From an uncultured Actinobaculum sp. (lineage in GTDB: Bacteria; Actinomycetota; Actinomycetes; Actinomycetales; Actinomycetaceae): DNA of 64,000 nt. The translations under genes were made by a program, and so were the position numbers. The stretch covers positions 45,254 to 109,253 of the forward strand of contig CALIHR010000044.1 in the NCBI GenBank assembly GCA_938020505.1, given 5' to 3'. Below the pieces are notes generated by a model. The model was given only the letters and a program-made list of their open reading frames with translations. It was not told the origin of the DNA and did not search any database. Positions 33,631 through 42,718 of this stretch are shown one piece after another. The first letter of the stretch is position 1, and each line of letters begins with the position of its first letter.

Positions 33631-35427
33631 GTGGCAACGATATCCGCACAGGCAACCGAGAACGAGACGGCTTCGCAGGCGCAGGGCGAGGACGGCGCCG
33701 AAAAGCCAGCCACGAACAAGCCGCAGCCGGCCAAGGGCAAGGAAGCTGCGGCCTCCGAGGGGAAGAAGGCCGACGAGGCCTCCGAGAAGGATTCCTCCGC
33801 GAAAAAGTCTCCCGCGAAGAAGGCGAAGGGCGCTGGGAAGGGCGCAAAGGCCGCCTCCAAGAAGACGACGAAGAAATCGAGCGCCAAGGCCGCCGAGGGC
33901 GAGGACGGCTCGAAGGAAGCGAAGGGAAAGGACGGCAAGGAGGGCTCTAAGAAGTCCTCGGCGAAGAAATCCGAGTCGAAGAAAGCGGAGGCGAAGAAAT
34001 CCGAGTCGAAGAAGGCGCAGTCCAAGAAGTCCGGAACAAAGGCTTCCGCGAAAAAGTCCGCGTCCAAGAAGTCCTCGGCTTCGAAGTCCGAGGCCGACGA
34101 AGAGGCCGCCGGGCAGGGCGCCGCAGACGAACAGGCCTCCGAGTCGAAAGCCGCGGCGAAGCCAGCCAAAAAGTCCAAGAAGGCGTCCTCGAAGAAGAAG
34201 TCTTCGGCGAAGCGGGCTGACGAAGGCGAGCACGTCGAGGGCGAGACGGGCGGAGCGCAGAGCGCGGGCGTCGATTCCGACGTCGATATGGACGATCTCG
34301 ACCGGGACTCCGACGAACTGGACGATTCGTCGGATGCGGAGGAAGCCGACTCGGACGAGGAGGCGGAAGACTCCGACGACAAGGACGGGACGGAGCGCCC
34401 CCGCGGGAGGAACCTGACGGAGGACGCGATCCCCGCCTCCAAGGGCGCTTTCACGATGAAGGACTCGGACGAGTCGGACGAGCCCGCGGTCCGCGTCCAC
34501 GTGGCGGGCGCCACGGCCGACCCCGTCAAAGACTATCTCAAGCAGATCGGCAAGGTTCCGCTCCTCAACGCCGAAGAGGAAGTGGAACTCGCCCGGCGCA
34601 TCGAAGCCGGACTTTACGCCCAGCACATCCTCGAATCCGGCTCGCTCGACAAGGCCAAGGACCGCATGTACATGCGCGAGCTCAAGCTCATTTCGCGCGA
34701 CGGGCAGCAGGCGAAAAACCACCTCCTCGAAGCCAACCTCCGCCTGGTGGTCTCTCTGGCCAAGCGTTACACGGGCCGCGGCATGCTCTTCCTCGACCTT
34801 ATCCAGGAGGGCAACCTCGGGCTGGTTCGCGCCGTCGAGAAATTCGACTTCACAAAGGGCTTCAAGTTCTCTACGTACGCCACATGGTGGATTCGGCAGG
34901 CAATCACCCGCGCCATGGCCGATCAGGCGCGCACCATTCGAATCCCCGTCCACATGGTCGAAGTGATCAACAAGCTCGCGCGGGTTCAGCGTCAGATGCT
35001 TCAGGACCTCGGCCGCGAACCGACCACGATCGAGCTCGCCAAGGAACTCGACATGACCGAGGAAAAGGTCATCGAGGTCCAAAAGTACGGGCGCGAGCCG
35101 ATTTCGCTGCACACGCCCCTCGGGGAGGACGGGGACTCCGAATTCGGCGACCTCATTGAGGATTCGGAGGCTGTGGTTCCGGCCGACGCCGTCGGCTTCA
35201 CGCTGCTTCAGGAGCAGCTGCGCCAAGTCCTCGACACGCTCTCGGAGCGGGAGGCCGGCGTGGTTGCGATGCGCTTCGGCCTGACCGACGGGCAGACGAA
35301 GACCCTCGACGAGATCGGGAAGGTCTACGGCGTCACGCGCGAGCGCATCCGGCAGATAGAGTCCAAGACGATGTCGAAGCTTCGCCATCCCTCGCGCTCT
35401 CAGGTTCTGCGCGACTATCTCGACTGA
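33631..35427 (+). CDS. rpoD: Primary RNA polymerase sigma factor with long Lys/Ser/Ala-rich N-terminus
   Basis: Sigma-70 group 1 factor (SigA/HrdB), 598 aa. The C-terminal 300 residues hold region 1.2 (DPVKDYLKQIGKVPLLNAEEE), region 2 (NLRLVVSLAKRYTGRGM, DLIQEGNLGLVRAVEKFD, GFKFSTYATWWIRQAI), region 3 (RTIRIPVHMVE) and region 4 (TLDEIGKVYGVTRERIRQIESK). The first 290 residues are low-complexity: about 1-155 rich in Lys/Ser/Ala, with repeats such as AKKSESKK, then a very acidic stretch (about 210-255). GTG 33631 has a GGTGAAAGG ribosome site. Long basic N-termini occur in other actinobacterial SigA/HrdB proteins, but this one is extreme. Confidence 0.94.
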   Translation: MATISAQATENETASQAQGEDGAEKPATNKPQPAKGKEAAASEGKKADEASEKDSSAKKSPAKKAKGAGKGAKAASKKTTKKSSAKAAEGEDGSKEAKGKDGKEGSKKSSAKKSESKKAEAKKSESKKAQSKKSGTKASAKKSASKKSSASKSEADEEAAGQGAADEQASESKAAAKPAKKSKKASSKKKSSAKRADEGEHVEGETGGAQSAGVDSDVDMDDLDRDSDELDDSSDAEEADSDEEAEDSDDKDGTERPRGRNLTEDAIPASKGAFTMKDSDESDEPAVRVHVAGATADPVKDYLKQIGKVPLLNAEEEVELARRIEAGLYAQHILESGSLDKAKDRMYMRELKLISRDGQQAKNHLLEANLRLVVSLAKRYTGRGMLFLDLIQEGNLGLVRAVEKFDFTKGFKFSTYATWWIRQAITRAMADQARTIRIPVHMVEVINKLARVQRQMLQDLGREPTTIELAKELDMTEEKVIEVQKYGREPISLHTPLGEDGDSEFGDLIEDSEAVVPADAVGFTLLQEQLRQVLDTLSEREAGVVAMRFGLTDGQTKTLDEIGKVYGVTRERIRQIESKTMSKLRHPSRSQVLRDYLD

Positions 35428-35431
35428 TCCG

Positions 35432-35468
35432 CCCTCGCGCGTCCGCCGGGCAAGCGGACGCGCGAGGG
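35432..35468. terminator. Strong hairpin after the sigma factor gene
   Basis: Perfect 15-bp stem (35432-35446 with 35454-35468) and a 7-nt loop, 5 bp after the sigma factor stop and upstream of the 3' end of the convergent exonuclease gene. Probably terminates both. Confidence 0.8.
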
Positions 35469-35531
35469 CCGTGCCGCGAGACGGCGAAGGCCGAGCGTCG
35501 CCTGCGGCGACGTCGAAGGCTGCGATCCGCG

Positions 35532-36152
35532 TCAGAAGAGGAAGTCGGGCCAGCTCAGCTCCGCGGCCGCGCCGCGCGCCTCGATCCAGGCTGCCGGCTC
35601 CACGGCCTCGCCGCTGCGCGAGAAAGCCCTTTCCGCATAGCGAACTCCGTCGGCTTCGGCGTTCAGGTAGTGCCGCAGCAGGCCCGCGGCCGTGTGGGCG
35701 TCTGCCAGCGCGCGGTGACGCTCTGCCATCGCCACGCCGGCGCGCTCGGCCGCGGCGGTCAACCCGTGCCTTCCCGGCGGAAGGTAGATCTTCGACAGCT
35801 CCATCGTGCACACCGTCGCCTCGCGCGGAATGCGCATGCCGTAGCCCGCCCGGGCGAAGGACGCGTTGAGGAATCCGACGTCGAACGTCGCGTTGTGCGC
35901 CACGAGGGCCCTGCCGGCCAACAGTTCGCGAATCCTCGGAAGCAGATCGGCGAGCGTCGGGGCGTCGGCGACGTCGGCATTGGTCAGGCCGTGCACGAAA
36001 ATCGCCCGCATCCCGCGCAGCGGATTGACGAGGCTCTGCCATTCGCCCTCCGGATCGCCCGATTCGTCCAGCAAGACGACTCCGATCTCGACGATCCGAT
36101 CGCGTACCGGGCTCAGCCCCGTCGTTTCGACGTCGACGACGGCATACCCCAT
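35532..36152 (-). CDS. DnaQ-like DEDDh 3'-5' exonuclease
   Basis: A 206-aa single-domain exonuclease of the DNA polymerase III epsilon/RNase T superfamily. Motifs are complete: AVVDVETTGL (I), AHNATFDVGFL (II) and ERHRALADAHTA (III, with the H). It probably acts in DNA repair or as a DNA/RNA end trimmer; the true substrate cannot be told. It lies convergent to the sigma factor gene. It is a second DEDDh enzyme, distinct from the fused one at 15-16.5 kb. Confidence 0.88.
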   Translation of the reverse strand: MGYAVVDVETTGLSPVRDRIVEIGVVLLDESGDPEGEWQSLVNPLRGMRAIFVHGLTNADVADAPTLADLLPRIRELLAGRALVAHNATFDVGFLNASFARAGYGMRIPREATVCTMELSKIYLPPGRHGLTAAAERAGVAMAERHRALADAHTAAGLLRHYLNAEADGVRYAERAFSRSGEAVEPAAWIEARGAAAELSWPDFLF

Positions 36153-36534
36153 TGTCCCTCCATTCGAGCTCGGCCCGTCGATGCGCGGACGCCGCCAGGC
36201 TCCTCAATGAGCGAAAGCCCCGCTTTTCGACGAGCGAAAGCCCCGCCGTTTGCGTGTCCAAAGAATTCTACGCCGCCCGCCCCGCGGCAGGCGTTGGGCC
36301 CCGCCCGGCGGCCTCGTGAAAGTCGCTTCGACGGCGTCGGCCTCCCGCTGTTTGCGCAGCGCCGCCGGGCTCCGAACGATCCTCCCTCGCTGCCTCGGCG
36401 CCCTTCGGCCCTGCTCGGCCTCCGCCCCGAACCCCGCCGCGCGCGGGAGAGTGTAGCGAAGCGCTCATTTAGCCCGAGGTGAAAGCGGGGCTTTCGGAGC
36501 CGGCGGAGGCCGTCCTACATGCTTGTATATATCC
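36153..36534. other. 382-bp intergenic region with short direct and inverted repeats
   Basis: gagcgaaagccccgc occurs twice in tandem-like array (36209 and 36232), and an inverted copy (gaaagcggggctttcg) lies at 36481-36496, 15 of 16 bases matching. They bracket about 250 bp of Pro/Arg-biased GC-rich DNA without a credible gene. An AT-rich TATATAT box (36526-36532) precedes the DUF7455 start. Confidence 0.6.
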
Positions 36535-36756
36535 GTGGCTACTTTGACGAACGACGAGATGAAGCACGACTCCGCCGTCCACGACGGCGCCATGACCGCT
36601 CTCGACCGGTGCGACGCCTGCGGCGCGCAGGCCTACGTTCGCGTGGAGATGCCCTACGGGGTTCTCATGTTTTGCGGGCATCACGCGAATGCGCACCTTG
36701 AGAAGCTGGCGGCCTCGGCGGTTTCGGTGCGCGACGAGCGCGAGCGCATCGGCTGA
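36535..36756 (+). CDS. DUF7455 small zinc-ribbon-like protein
   Basis: A 73-aa protein with CDACGAQAYVRV near residue 22 and MFCGHHANAH near residue 48, a likely CxxC...CxHH metal site. Proteins of this type are conserved in actinobacteria next to the sigma factor and gyrase-like genes, as here; function unknown. GTG 36535 is chosen because it just follows a TATATAT promoter-like box; an in-frame TTG at 36523 would lie inside the box. Confidence 0.75.
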   Translation: MATLTNDEMKHDSAVHDGAMTALDRCDACGAQAYVRVEMPYGVLMFCGHHANAHLEKLAASAVSVRDERERIG

Positions 36757-36869
36757 AACAAGATGAAACGAGCGCATTGGCCGAGGACGGCGCCCGCTGT
36801 CGAATGAAAGTGCGAAAGTGAGATTCGCCCGATTGTGCGAGCCGATGCGTGAAAGAGGGCGTGTGTGAG

Positions 36870-36875
36870 TACGAT
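36870..36875 (+). promoter_or_regulatory. Predicted -10 box for the ParE-like gene
   Basis: TACGAT at 36870-36875 ends 6 nt before GTG 36882, suggesting a leaderless start; the in-frame GTG at 36849 would lie upstream of the box. Confidence 0.4.
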
Positions 36876-36881
36876 GTGCGA

Positions 36882-39086
36882 GTGACGTCTAACGAAAGCT
36901 ACACCGCGAGGCACCTTCAGGTTCTCGAAGGCCTTGAGGCTGTTCGCAAGCGGCCCGGAATGTACATCGGGTCCACCGACTCGCGCGGCCTTATGCACTG
37001 CCTGTGGGAGATCATCGACAACGCCGTCGACGAGGCGCTGGAAGGCCACGCGGACGCCGTCGAGGTCCGCCTCTACGGCGACGGATCGGTGGAGGTGCGG
37101 GACAACGGCCGCGGCGTCCCCGTCGACGAGGTCCCGGGCGTGGGGCTTTCCGGCGTCGAAGTCGTCTACACCAAGCTGCACGCCGGAGGGAAGTTCGGCG
37201 GAGGGTCCTACGGTTCCTCCGGCGGCCTGCACGGCGTCGGGGCCTCCGTGGTCAACGCCCTGTCCGAACGGATGGACGTCCAGGTCGATCGCGGCGGCAA
37301 GACCTACCAGATGCAGTTCCACCGGGGCGAGCCGGGGCGCTTCTCCGACAGCGCATCCGGGCCCGACCCCCGCGCCCCCTTTTCGGCGTTCACCGAGTCC
37401 TCGGTGCTCGACGTCGTCGGCAAAGTCGCCAAGAAAAAGTCCGGCACGCGGGTGCGCTACTGGGCCGACCCCGAGATCTTCCTCGCGTCGGCGGCCTTCT
37501 CTTACGAAGAGCTCGTCGAAAGGGCCCGCCAGACGGCCTTCCTCGTGCCCGGCCTGACCATCTCCCTCGTCGACGAAAGGGAGGCCGCCGCGGGGGAGAG
37601 CGCCGAAAGGCGGGGCGCAGAAGGGAAAGGCGCCGAAGGGGAGAATGCCAGGAGGGAAGGCGCCGAAGGGGAGGCCCCGCACGAGGGCCCTCGCACGGAG
37701 ACTTTCCGCTTCGACGGCGGGACCGTGGACTTCGTCGACTTCCTCGCGCCCGACGCCGCGGTCACGGCCACTATGCGGCTGACCGGCGAGGGGACGTTCG
37801 CCGAAAAGGTCCCCGTTCTCGACGCCGAGTCGGGCCACCTCGTCAGCCGCGAGGTTGAGCGAAACGTCGACGTCGACGTCGCGCTGCGCTGGGGCAAGGG
37901 CTACGAGACGAGAGTGGAGTCCTTCGTCAACATCATTCGCACCCCGGGAGGGGGGACTCACCAGAGCGGATTCGAGCAGGGGCTCATGAAGGTCCTGCGT
38001 TCGCTCGTCGAATCGAATTCTCGACGCCTGAAGATGAGCGCGAAGGACCCGAGGATCGAGAAGGACGACGTGCTGGCCGGCCTCACGGCCGTTGTGACCG
38101 TGCGCCTGCCCGAGCCGCAGTTCGAGGGGCAGACAAAGGAGATCCTCGGGACGTCCGCCGTTCGCGGGATCGTCTCCGGCGTGGTCGAGAGGGAGCTGGG
38201 CGCGATTCTCGGATCGTCCAAGCGCGACCAGAAGACGGAGACCTCCAGGCTGCTGGAGAAGGTCGTGGCGGAGATGCGCGCCCGCGTGACGGCGCGCATG
38301 CACAAGGAGATCTCTCGGCGCAAGAACGCCCTCGAAGCATCGAGCCTCCCCGCGAAGCTGGCCGATTGCCGGAGCGAAAACGTGGCCGAGACCGAGCTTT
38401 TCATCGTCGAGGGGGATTCGGCCCTGGGAACCGCCAAGCTCGCGCGCTCGAGCGAGTTCCAGGCCCTCCTTCCCATCCGAGGCAAGATCCTCAACGTCCA
38501 AAAGGCTTCGACGGCAGACATCCTCAAGAACAAGGAGGTCTCCGAGATCATCCAGGTGGTCGGGGCGGGAAGCGGGCGGACCTTCGACCTTCCCGCGGCG
38601 CGCTACGGCAAAGTCATTATGATGACCGACGCCGACGTCGACGGCGCCCACATCCGCACCCTCCTGCTCACCCTCTTTTTCCGCTACATGCGCCCGCTCG
38701 TTCAGGCGGGGCGAGTGTACGCCGCGGTGCCCCCGCTTCACAGAATCGAGGTTTCGGGCGGCAAAGGCGGCAAGAAGCGATACATATACACGCACTCGGA
38801 GGACCAGCTCCACGCCGAGCTTCGCAAGCTCGAGCGCGCGGGCAAGAGCTACCGCGAGCCCATTCAGCGGTACAAGGGCCTCGGCGAGATGGACGCCCAC
38901 CAGCTTGCGGAGACGACGATGGACCCTTTGCGCCGAACCTTGCGGCGGATCCGCATGGAGGACGAACAGGCGCTTATGGAAGCGGAGGCCGTCTTCGAGC
39001 TGCTCATGGGCAACGACGTCGCCCCGCGCAGGGAGTTCATCGTCGAAGGGGCCGCGGCTGTGGACCGCGATCGGATCGACGCCTAA
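36882..39086 (+). CDS. Type IIA topoisomerase subunit B (ParE/GyrB-like)
   Basis: ATPase subunit of an actinobacterial second type IIA topoisomerase. The 734-aa protein has the GHKL ATP site (VRKRPGMYIGS, EIIDNAVDEAL, VRDNGRGVPV, GGLHGVGASVVNALS), the transducer domain and the Toprim domain (TELFIVEGDSALGTAK, PIRGKILNVQKA, IMMTDADVDGAHI). It lacks the long Toprim insert of some GyrB. Residues about 228-265 are a Glu/Gly/Ala-rich insert with a repeated 19-20-bp DNA segment (37624-37643, 37655-37673). The partner A subunit is on the opposite strand at 40-42.6 kb, separated by a GNAT gene. Start 36882 preferred; 36849 possible. Confidence 0.9.
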   Translation: MTSNESYTARHLQVLEGLEAVRKRPGMYIGSTDSRGLMHCLWEIIDNAVDEALEGHADAVEVRLYGDGSVEVRDNGRGVPVDEVPGVGLSGVEVVYTKLHAGGKFGGGSYGSSGGLHGVGASVVNALSERMDVQVDRGGKTYQMQFHRGEPGRFSDSASGPDPRAPFSAFTESSVLDVVGKVAKKKSGTRVRYWADPEIFLASAAFSYEELVERARQTAFLVPGLTISLVDEREAAAGESAERRGAEGKGAEGENARREGAEGEAPHEGPRTETFRFDGGTVDFVDFLAPDAAVTATMRLTGEGTFAEKVPVLDAESGHLVSREVERNVDVDVALRWGKGYETRVESFVNIIRTPGGGTHQSGFEQGLMKVLRSLVESNSRRLKMSAKDPRIEKDDVLAGLTAVVTVRLPEPQFEGQTKEILGTSAVRGIVSGVVERELGAILGSSKRDQKTETSRLLEKVVAEMRARVTARMHKEISRRKNALEASSLPAKLADCRSENVAETELFIVEGDSALGTAKLARSSEFQALLPIRGKILNVQKASTADILKNKEVSEIIQVVGAGSGRTFDLPAARYGKVIMMTDADVDGAHIRTLLLTLFFRYMRPLVQAGRVYAAVPPLHRIEVSGGKGGKKRYIYTHSEDQLHAELRKLERAGKSYREPIQRYKGLGEMDAHQLAETTMDPLRRTLRRIRMEDEQALMEAEAVFELLMGNDVAPRREFIVEGAAAVDRDRIDA

Positions 39087-39089
39087 AAT
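39084..39089 (+). promoter_or_regulatory. -10-like box overlapping the ParE stop codon
   Basis: TAAAAT at 39084-39089 overlaps the TAA of the upstream gene and ends 8 nt before the GNAT ATG. No ribosome site is present, so a leaderless GNAT transcript is possible. Confidence 0.4.
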
Positions 39090-39097
39090 TGCCAAAG

Positions 39098-40003
39098 ATG
39101 GGGTGGGTTGAGTTAGGGCCCGCAGACGCGGGCGAAATCTATGCTGTCGTCGGCGCCATCGAGGCCGCCGACGACAGCCCCTTGCGCACCAGCTTGGAAG
39201 AGATCAAGAGGTTCTTCGATCCCTCTTTGGCGTGGCGAGCCATCGGCGTCCGCGCCTCCGATTCGAGCCTTCTGGCCGTCGGGATGGCCCGGATCGTGCG
39301 CAGCGGGGGCGAAGTGCGCCTTTTCGGCGGCGTCCGCCCGGACGCCCGCGGCGAGGGGATTGGAAAGCTGCTCGCGGCCGAACAGGTCAAGTCCGCGCGC
39401 GCCATCGGCGGCAGCAGCGCGGTCGTCCACGTCGACGGGGCCAACGCGGGGCTCGCCGAGCTTTTGACGCACGAGGGCTTCGAGCTTTCGCACGAGTACG
39501 TGCAATTGCGCAAGAGCGTGGCGAGCTTTCCGCGTTTCGACGTTCCCACGCACATGAAGATCGTCCCCCTGACGGAGGACCTCGACGAGGACGTCTTGCG
39601 CTTCTACAACGCCGTGCAGACGAAGTCCGGCGGAGAGCCCTCGGCCCGCGGGGATTGGCAGGCCGAGCACGCCGCCATCGACCGGGCGTGGAGCTTCGTC
39701 GCGCTCGACGTGCGCGGGGACCGCCCGAGGGTCGCCGCCTACGTGGTATGCGAACGCTACGACGAGGAATGGGAGGCCCTCGGTTGGTCCGAGGGCTACC
39801 TCGCCGAGGTGGTCCTCGGCGAGGAGCACCGGGGGATCAACCTTGTTTCCGTGCTGCTCCGCCAAACGATCGACGCGGTCAAGGAGGCCGGCGTCTCATA
39901 CGTGGGCGTGGACGTTCCCGAGGGGGACTACCTGCTGAGCACCTTCCTCGACCGAGGCTTCGAACGCATGGGCGTCACCCGCGTGTACGTCAACCGTTTC
40001 TGA
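39098..40003 (+). CDS. Two-domain GNAT acetyltransferase-like protein
   Basis: A 301-aa cytoplasmic protein with two tandem GCN5-type folds. The N-terminal one has GVRPDARGEGIGKLLAAEQV, a good acetyl-CoA pyrophosphate loop (RxxGxG/A). The C-terminal one is weaker (EVVLGEEHRGINLVSVLLRQTIDAVKEAGVSYVGVDVPEGD). Tandem GNATs of this kind include mycothiol synthase, but key MshD features cannot be confirmed here. It follows the ParE-like gene by 11 bp. Substrate unknown. Confidence 0.8.
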   Translation: MGWVELGPADAGEIYAVVGAIEAADDSPLRTSLEEIKRFFDPSLAWRAIGVRASDSSLLAVGMARIVRSGGEVRLFGGVRPDARGEGIGKLLAAEQVKSARAIGGSSAVVHVDGANAGLAELLTHEGFELSHEYVQLRKSVASFPRFDVPTHMKIVPLTEDLDEDVLRFYNAVQTKSGGEPSARGDWQAEHAAIDRAWSFVALDVRGDRPRVAAYVVCERYDEEWEALGWSEGYLAEVVLGEEHRGINLVSVLLRQTIDAVKEAGVSYVGVDVPEGDYLLSTFLDRGFERMGVTRVYVNRF

Positions 40004-40165
40004 CCGTCTCGCCGTTGGCCGTTTGATTCCGCGCACGAGGCGGCGCACCCGGTTGACGGATGCGCTCTCCTTGCGCGCACGGGCCCGCCCGTTTAGCGGA
40101 AGACAAGTTCGCCGACGTCGTTTCCGCGCGTGCGTGCGGCTGCATGGCCCGACGACCGGGCGGGC

Positions 40166-42583
40166 TCAGCCGATGGCCGCGACGGGCGCACTCAGGGGCT
40201 GGCCGGAGCCGTCACGCCTCTCGTCCGTCTCGGGCAGGCCGATCGGCTGGCCGCCCGCGCCGACGGCGTGAAGCGGCGCCTGGCCCACGGCCGCGAGCCG
40301 CAGGCAGTCCTCGCCGCGCAGGAACCGCTGTGCCCTGACTCCGCCGGTTCCGCGGCCTTTTGCCGGGAAGCGGTCGAGCGGCGTGACCTTCGCCGTTCCC
40401 GCCACGGTTCCCTCGAGCGCGCCGCGGCTTCCCGAGACGGTTGCGACGAGGGTTCCGCCGACGTCGTCGCCCGGAACGACGCCCAGGGCGATGACCTTCG
40501 CCTCCGCCCCCAGGCGGATCCCCGCGACGCCGCGCCCGGTACGGCCCTGAGGGCGCACGGACGAGCCGTCGAAGCGCAGCAGATGCGCGTCGGAGGAGAC
40601 GAGGACGATCTGGTCCGCGTCCGCGCAATGCCCGCACCCGACCACCGAATCGCCCTCTTCGAGCCCGATGAGCTCCCACGAATCCTTGCCGGGGTGGCTC
40701 GCGCCGACCCTCTTGATCCTGCCGCGCTCGGTGGCGAGCACCGGCGGGGCGGCGGCTTCGGAAAGGTCGATGAGGCCGACGGCTCGCTCGCCCTCGGCGA
40801 GGGAGACTAGCTCGCGCAGCTGCGCTCCGGCGGCGAGGGAGGGTGCGTCGGGCGCGACGGGGACGTCGAGGACGTCGAGCCGAACGGCCCGGCCCGCCGA
40901 CGTCACGACGCCGACCTGCCCGCGCGCGGTGGCCGGGACGCACGCGAGGATCGCGTCGTGAGGCCCGCGCCCGCCCTCCCTCGCCGGCGGCGAGGAATCC
41001 GCGGTCCGCGCCACCAGGCCGGTTCCCGACAGCAGGACGAAGCAGGGGTCGTCGGCCACCTCGAGCGGGAGCGCGGCCGAGCTTCCCGCCTCGGTGGCGC
41101 CGTCCGACTCGAGGAGGACCGTCCTGCGGGGCGTGCCGTGGGTCCGGGCGACCTCGTCCAGCTCGGCCGAGACGAGGTCGCGCAGGCGCTCGGGCGAATT
41201 GAGGATGCCCTCAAGGTCGGCGATGGCCTCCAGAAGCTCGCTTCGGCGCTGCTCGAGCTCGATCACCGAGTACTTCGTCAGGCGGCGCAGCCGAAGCTCC
41301 AGAATGTACTCGGCCTGGGTCTCGGTCAGGTCGAAGACCTGCATGAGGCGCGTGCGCGCCGTCGCGGCGTCGTCGGAGGAGCGGATGAGCGCGATGACCT
41401 CGTCGATGTTGACGACCGCCGCCAGCAGGCCGTCCACGAGGTGAAGCTCGCGGGAGGCTTTGTCGAGCCTGAAGCGCGAGCGGCGCCTGGTCACGTCGAG
41501 GCGGTGGTCGAGGAAGACGCGCAGCAGCTCGATCAGCCCGAGGGTCTTCGGCTGGCCGCCGACGAGCGCCACGTTGTTGATGCCGAAGGAATCCTCCAGC
41601 GGCGTGTGCCGGTAAAGCTGAAGCAGGACGGCCTCGGGGTTGAAGCCGTTCTTGACCTCGACCACCAAACGCATCCCGTGATGGCGGTCGGTCAGGTTCT
41701 GGATGCCCGTCACGCCCTGGACTTTCTTGGCCGTGATCGCGTCTTTGAGCTTCTCAATGACCTTCTCCGGCCCCACGAGGTAGGGGAGCTCGGTGAAGAC
41801 GATTCCCTTCTTCCTCGCCGTGACGTTCTCGATGTGCGCCGTGGCGCGGGTTTTGAAGATTCCGCGTCCGGAGGCGTAGGCCTCGCGAATGCCCTCCAGC
41901 CCCACGATCTTCCCGCCCTCGGGAAGGTCGGGGCCGGGCACAAACCGCATGACCTCCTCCAGGTCCGCCTCGGGATCGGCAAGGAGGCAGCGGGCCGCGG
42001 CGATCACCTCCACGAGGTTGTGGGGCGGCATGTTCGTCGCCATTCCGACGGCGATTCCCGAAGAGCCGTTGACCAGGAGGTTCGGGATGGCGGCGGGAAG
42101 CACCTCGGGCTGCTCGAGGGTGTTGTCGTAATTGGGAACCATGTCGACGGTGTCCTCGTCGAGCGAGGAGATCATCGCCATGGCGGCGGGCGCCATGCGC
42201 ACCTCCGTGTATCGGGGCGCCGCCGGCCCGTCGTCGAGCGACCCGAAATTGCCGTGCCCGTCGATCATCGGCAGCCTGAGCGTGAACGGCTGGGCCAGCC
42301 TGACCATCGCGTCGTAGATGGCGACGTCGCCGTGCGGATGGAGCCTGCCCATGACGTCCCCCACAACCCTGGAGGATTTGACGTGGCCGCGGTCGGGGCG
42401 AAGCCCCGTCTGCCCCATCTGGAAGAGGATGCGCCGCTGAACGGGCTTGAGCCCGTCCCTGGCGTCGGGGAGGGCCCGCGCGTAAATCACGGAGTACGAA
42501 TACTCGAGGAAGGACGTGCGCATCTCCTGCGTGACGTCGATGTCAACGACCTTCTCCGCGGACGGCTCGCTAATCTTTGGCAT
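40166..42583 (-). CDS. Type IIA topoisomerase subunit A (ParC/GyrA-like)
   Basis: DNA breakage-reunion subunit paired with the ParE-like protein. The 805-aa protein has ARALPDARDGLKPVQRRIL, SSRVVGDVMGRLHPHGD, MIDGHGNFGS and the catalytic tyrosine in AAPRYTEVRM, followed by the coiled-coil domain (EYILELRLRRLTKYSVIELE) and a C-terminal beta-pinwheel. A canonical GyrA box (QRRGGKG) is not seen; the nearest match is QGRTGRG, suggesting ParC-like relaxing/decatenating activity rather than strong supercoiling (inference). Start ATG 42583 (MPKISEPS) is chosen over upstream in-frame codons. Confidence 0.9.
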   Translation of the reverse strand: MPKISEPSAEKVVDIDVTQEMRTSFLEYSYSVIYARALPDARDGLKPVQRRILFQMGQTGLRPDRGHVKSSRVVGDVMGRLHPHGDVAIYDAMVRLAQPFTLRLPMIDGHGNFGSLDDGPAAPRYTEVRMAPAAMAMISSLDEDTVDMVPNYDNTLEQPEVLPAAIPNLLVNGSSGIAVGMATNMPPHNLVEVIAAARCLLADPEADLEEVMRFVPGPDLPEGGKIVGLEGIREAYASGRGIFKTRATAHIENVTARKKGIVFTELPYLVGPEKVIEKLKDAITAKKVQGVTGIQNLTDRHHGMRLVVEVKNGFNPEAVLLQLYRHTPLEDSFGINNVALVGGQPKTLGLIELLRVFLDHRLDVTRRRSRFRLDKASRELHLVDGLLAAVVNIDEVIALIRSSDDAATARTRLMQVFDLTETQAEYILELRLRRLTKYSVIELEQRRSELLEAIADLEGILNSPERLRDLVSAELDEVARTHGTPRRTVLLESDGATEAGSSAALPLEVADDPCFVLLSGTGLVARTADSSPPAREGGRGPHDAILACVPATARGQVGVVTSAGRAVRLDVLDVPVAPDAPSLAAGAQLRELVSLAEGERAVGLIDLSEAAAPPVLATERGRIKRVGASHPGKDSWELIGLEEGDSVVGCGHCADADQIVLVSSDAHLLRFDGSSVRPQGRTGRGVAGIRLGAEAKVIALGVVPGDDVGGTLVATVSGSRGALEGTVAGTAKVTPLDRFPAKGRGTGGVRAQRFLRGEDCLRLAAVGQAPLHAVGAGGQPIGLPETDERRDGSGQPLSAPVAAIG

Positions 42584-42718
42584 GCGAACAAGTATTCCCC
42601 TTGTTCCCGGTTTCCCGCCCGTCATTCGGGGTGATATTGGCGACGCCCGGCCGCCGCGCAAGGGCCCGCCGGGCAGACCGTGCGTGCGTCGGATCGATCA
42701 AAATGAGACAATCGGCGA

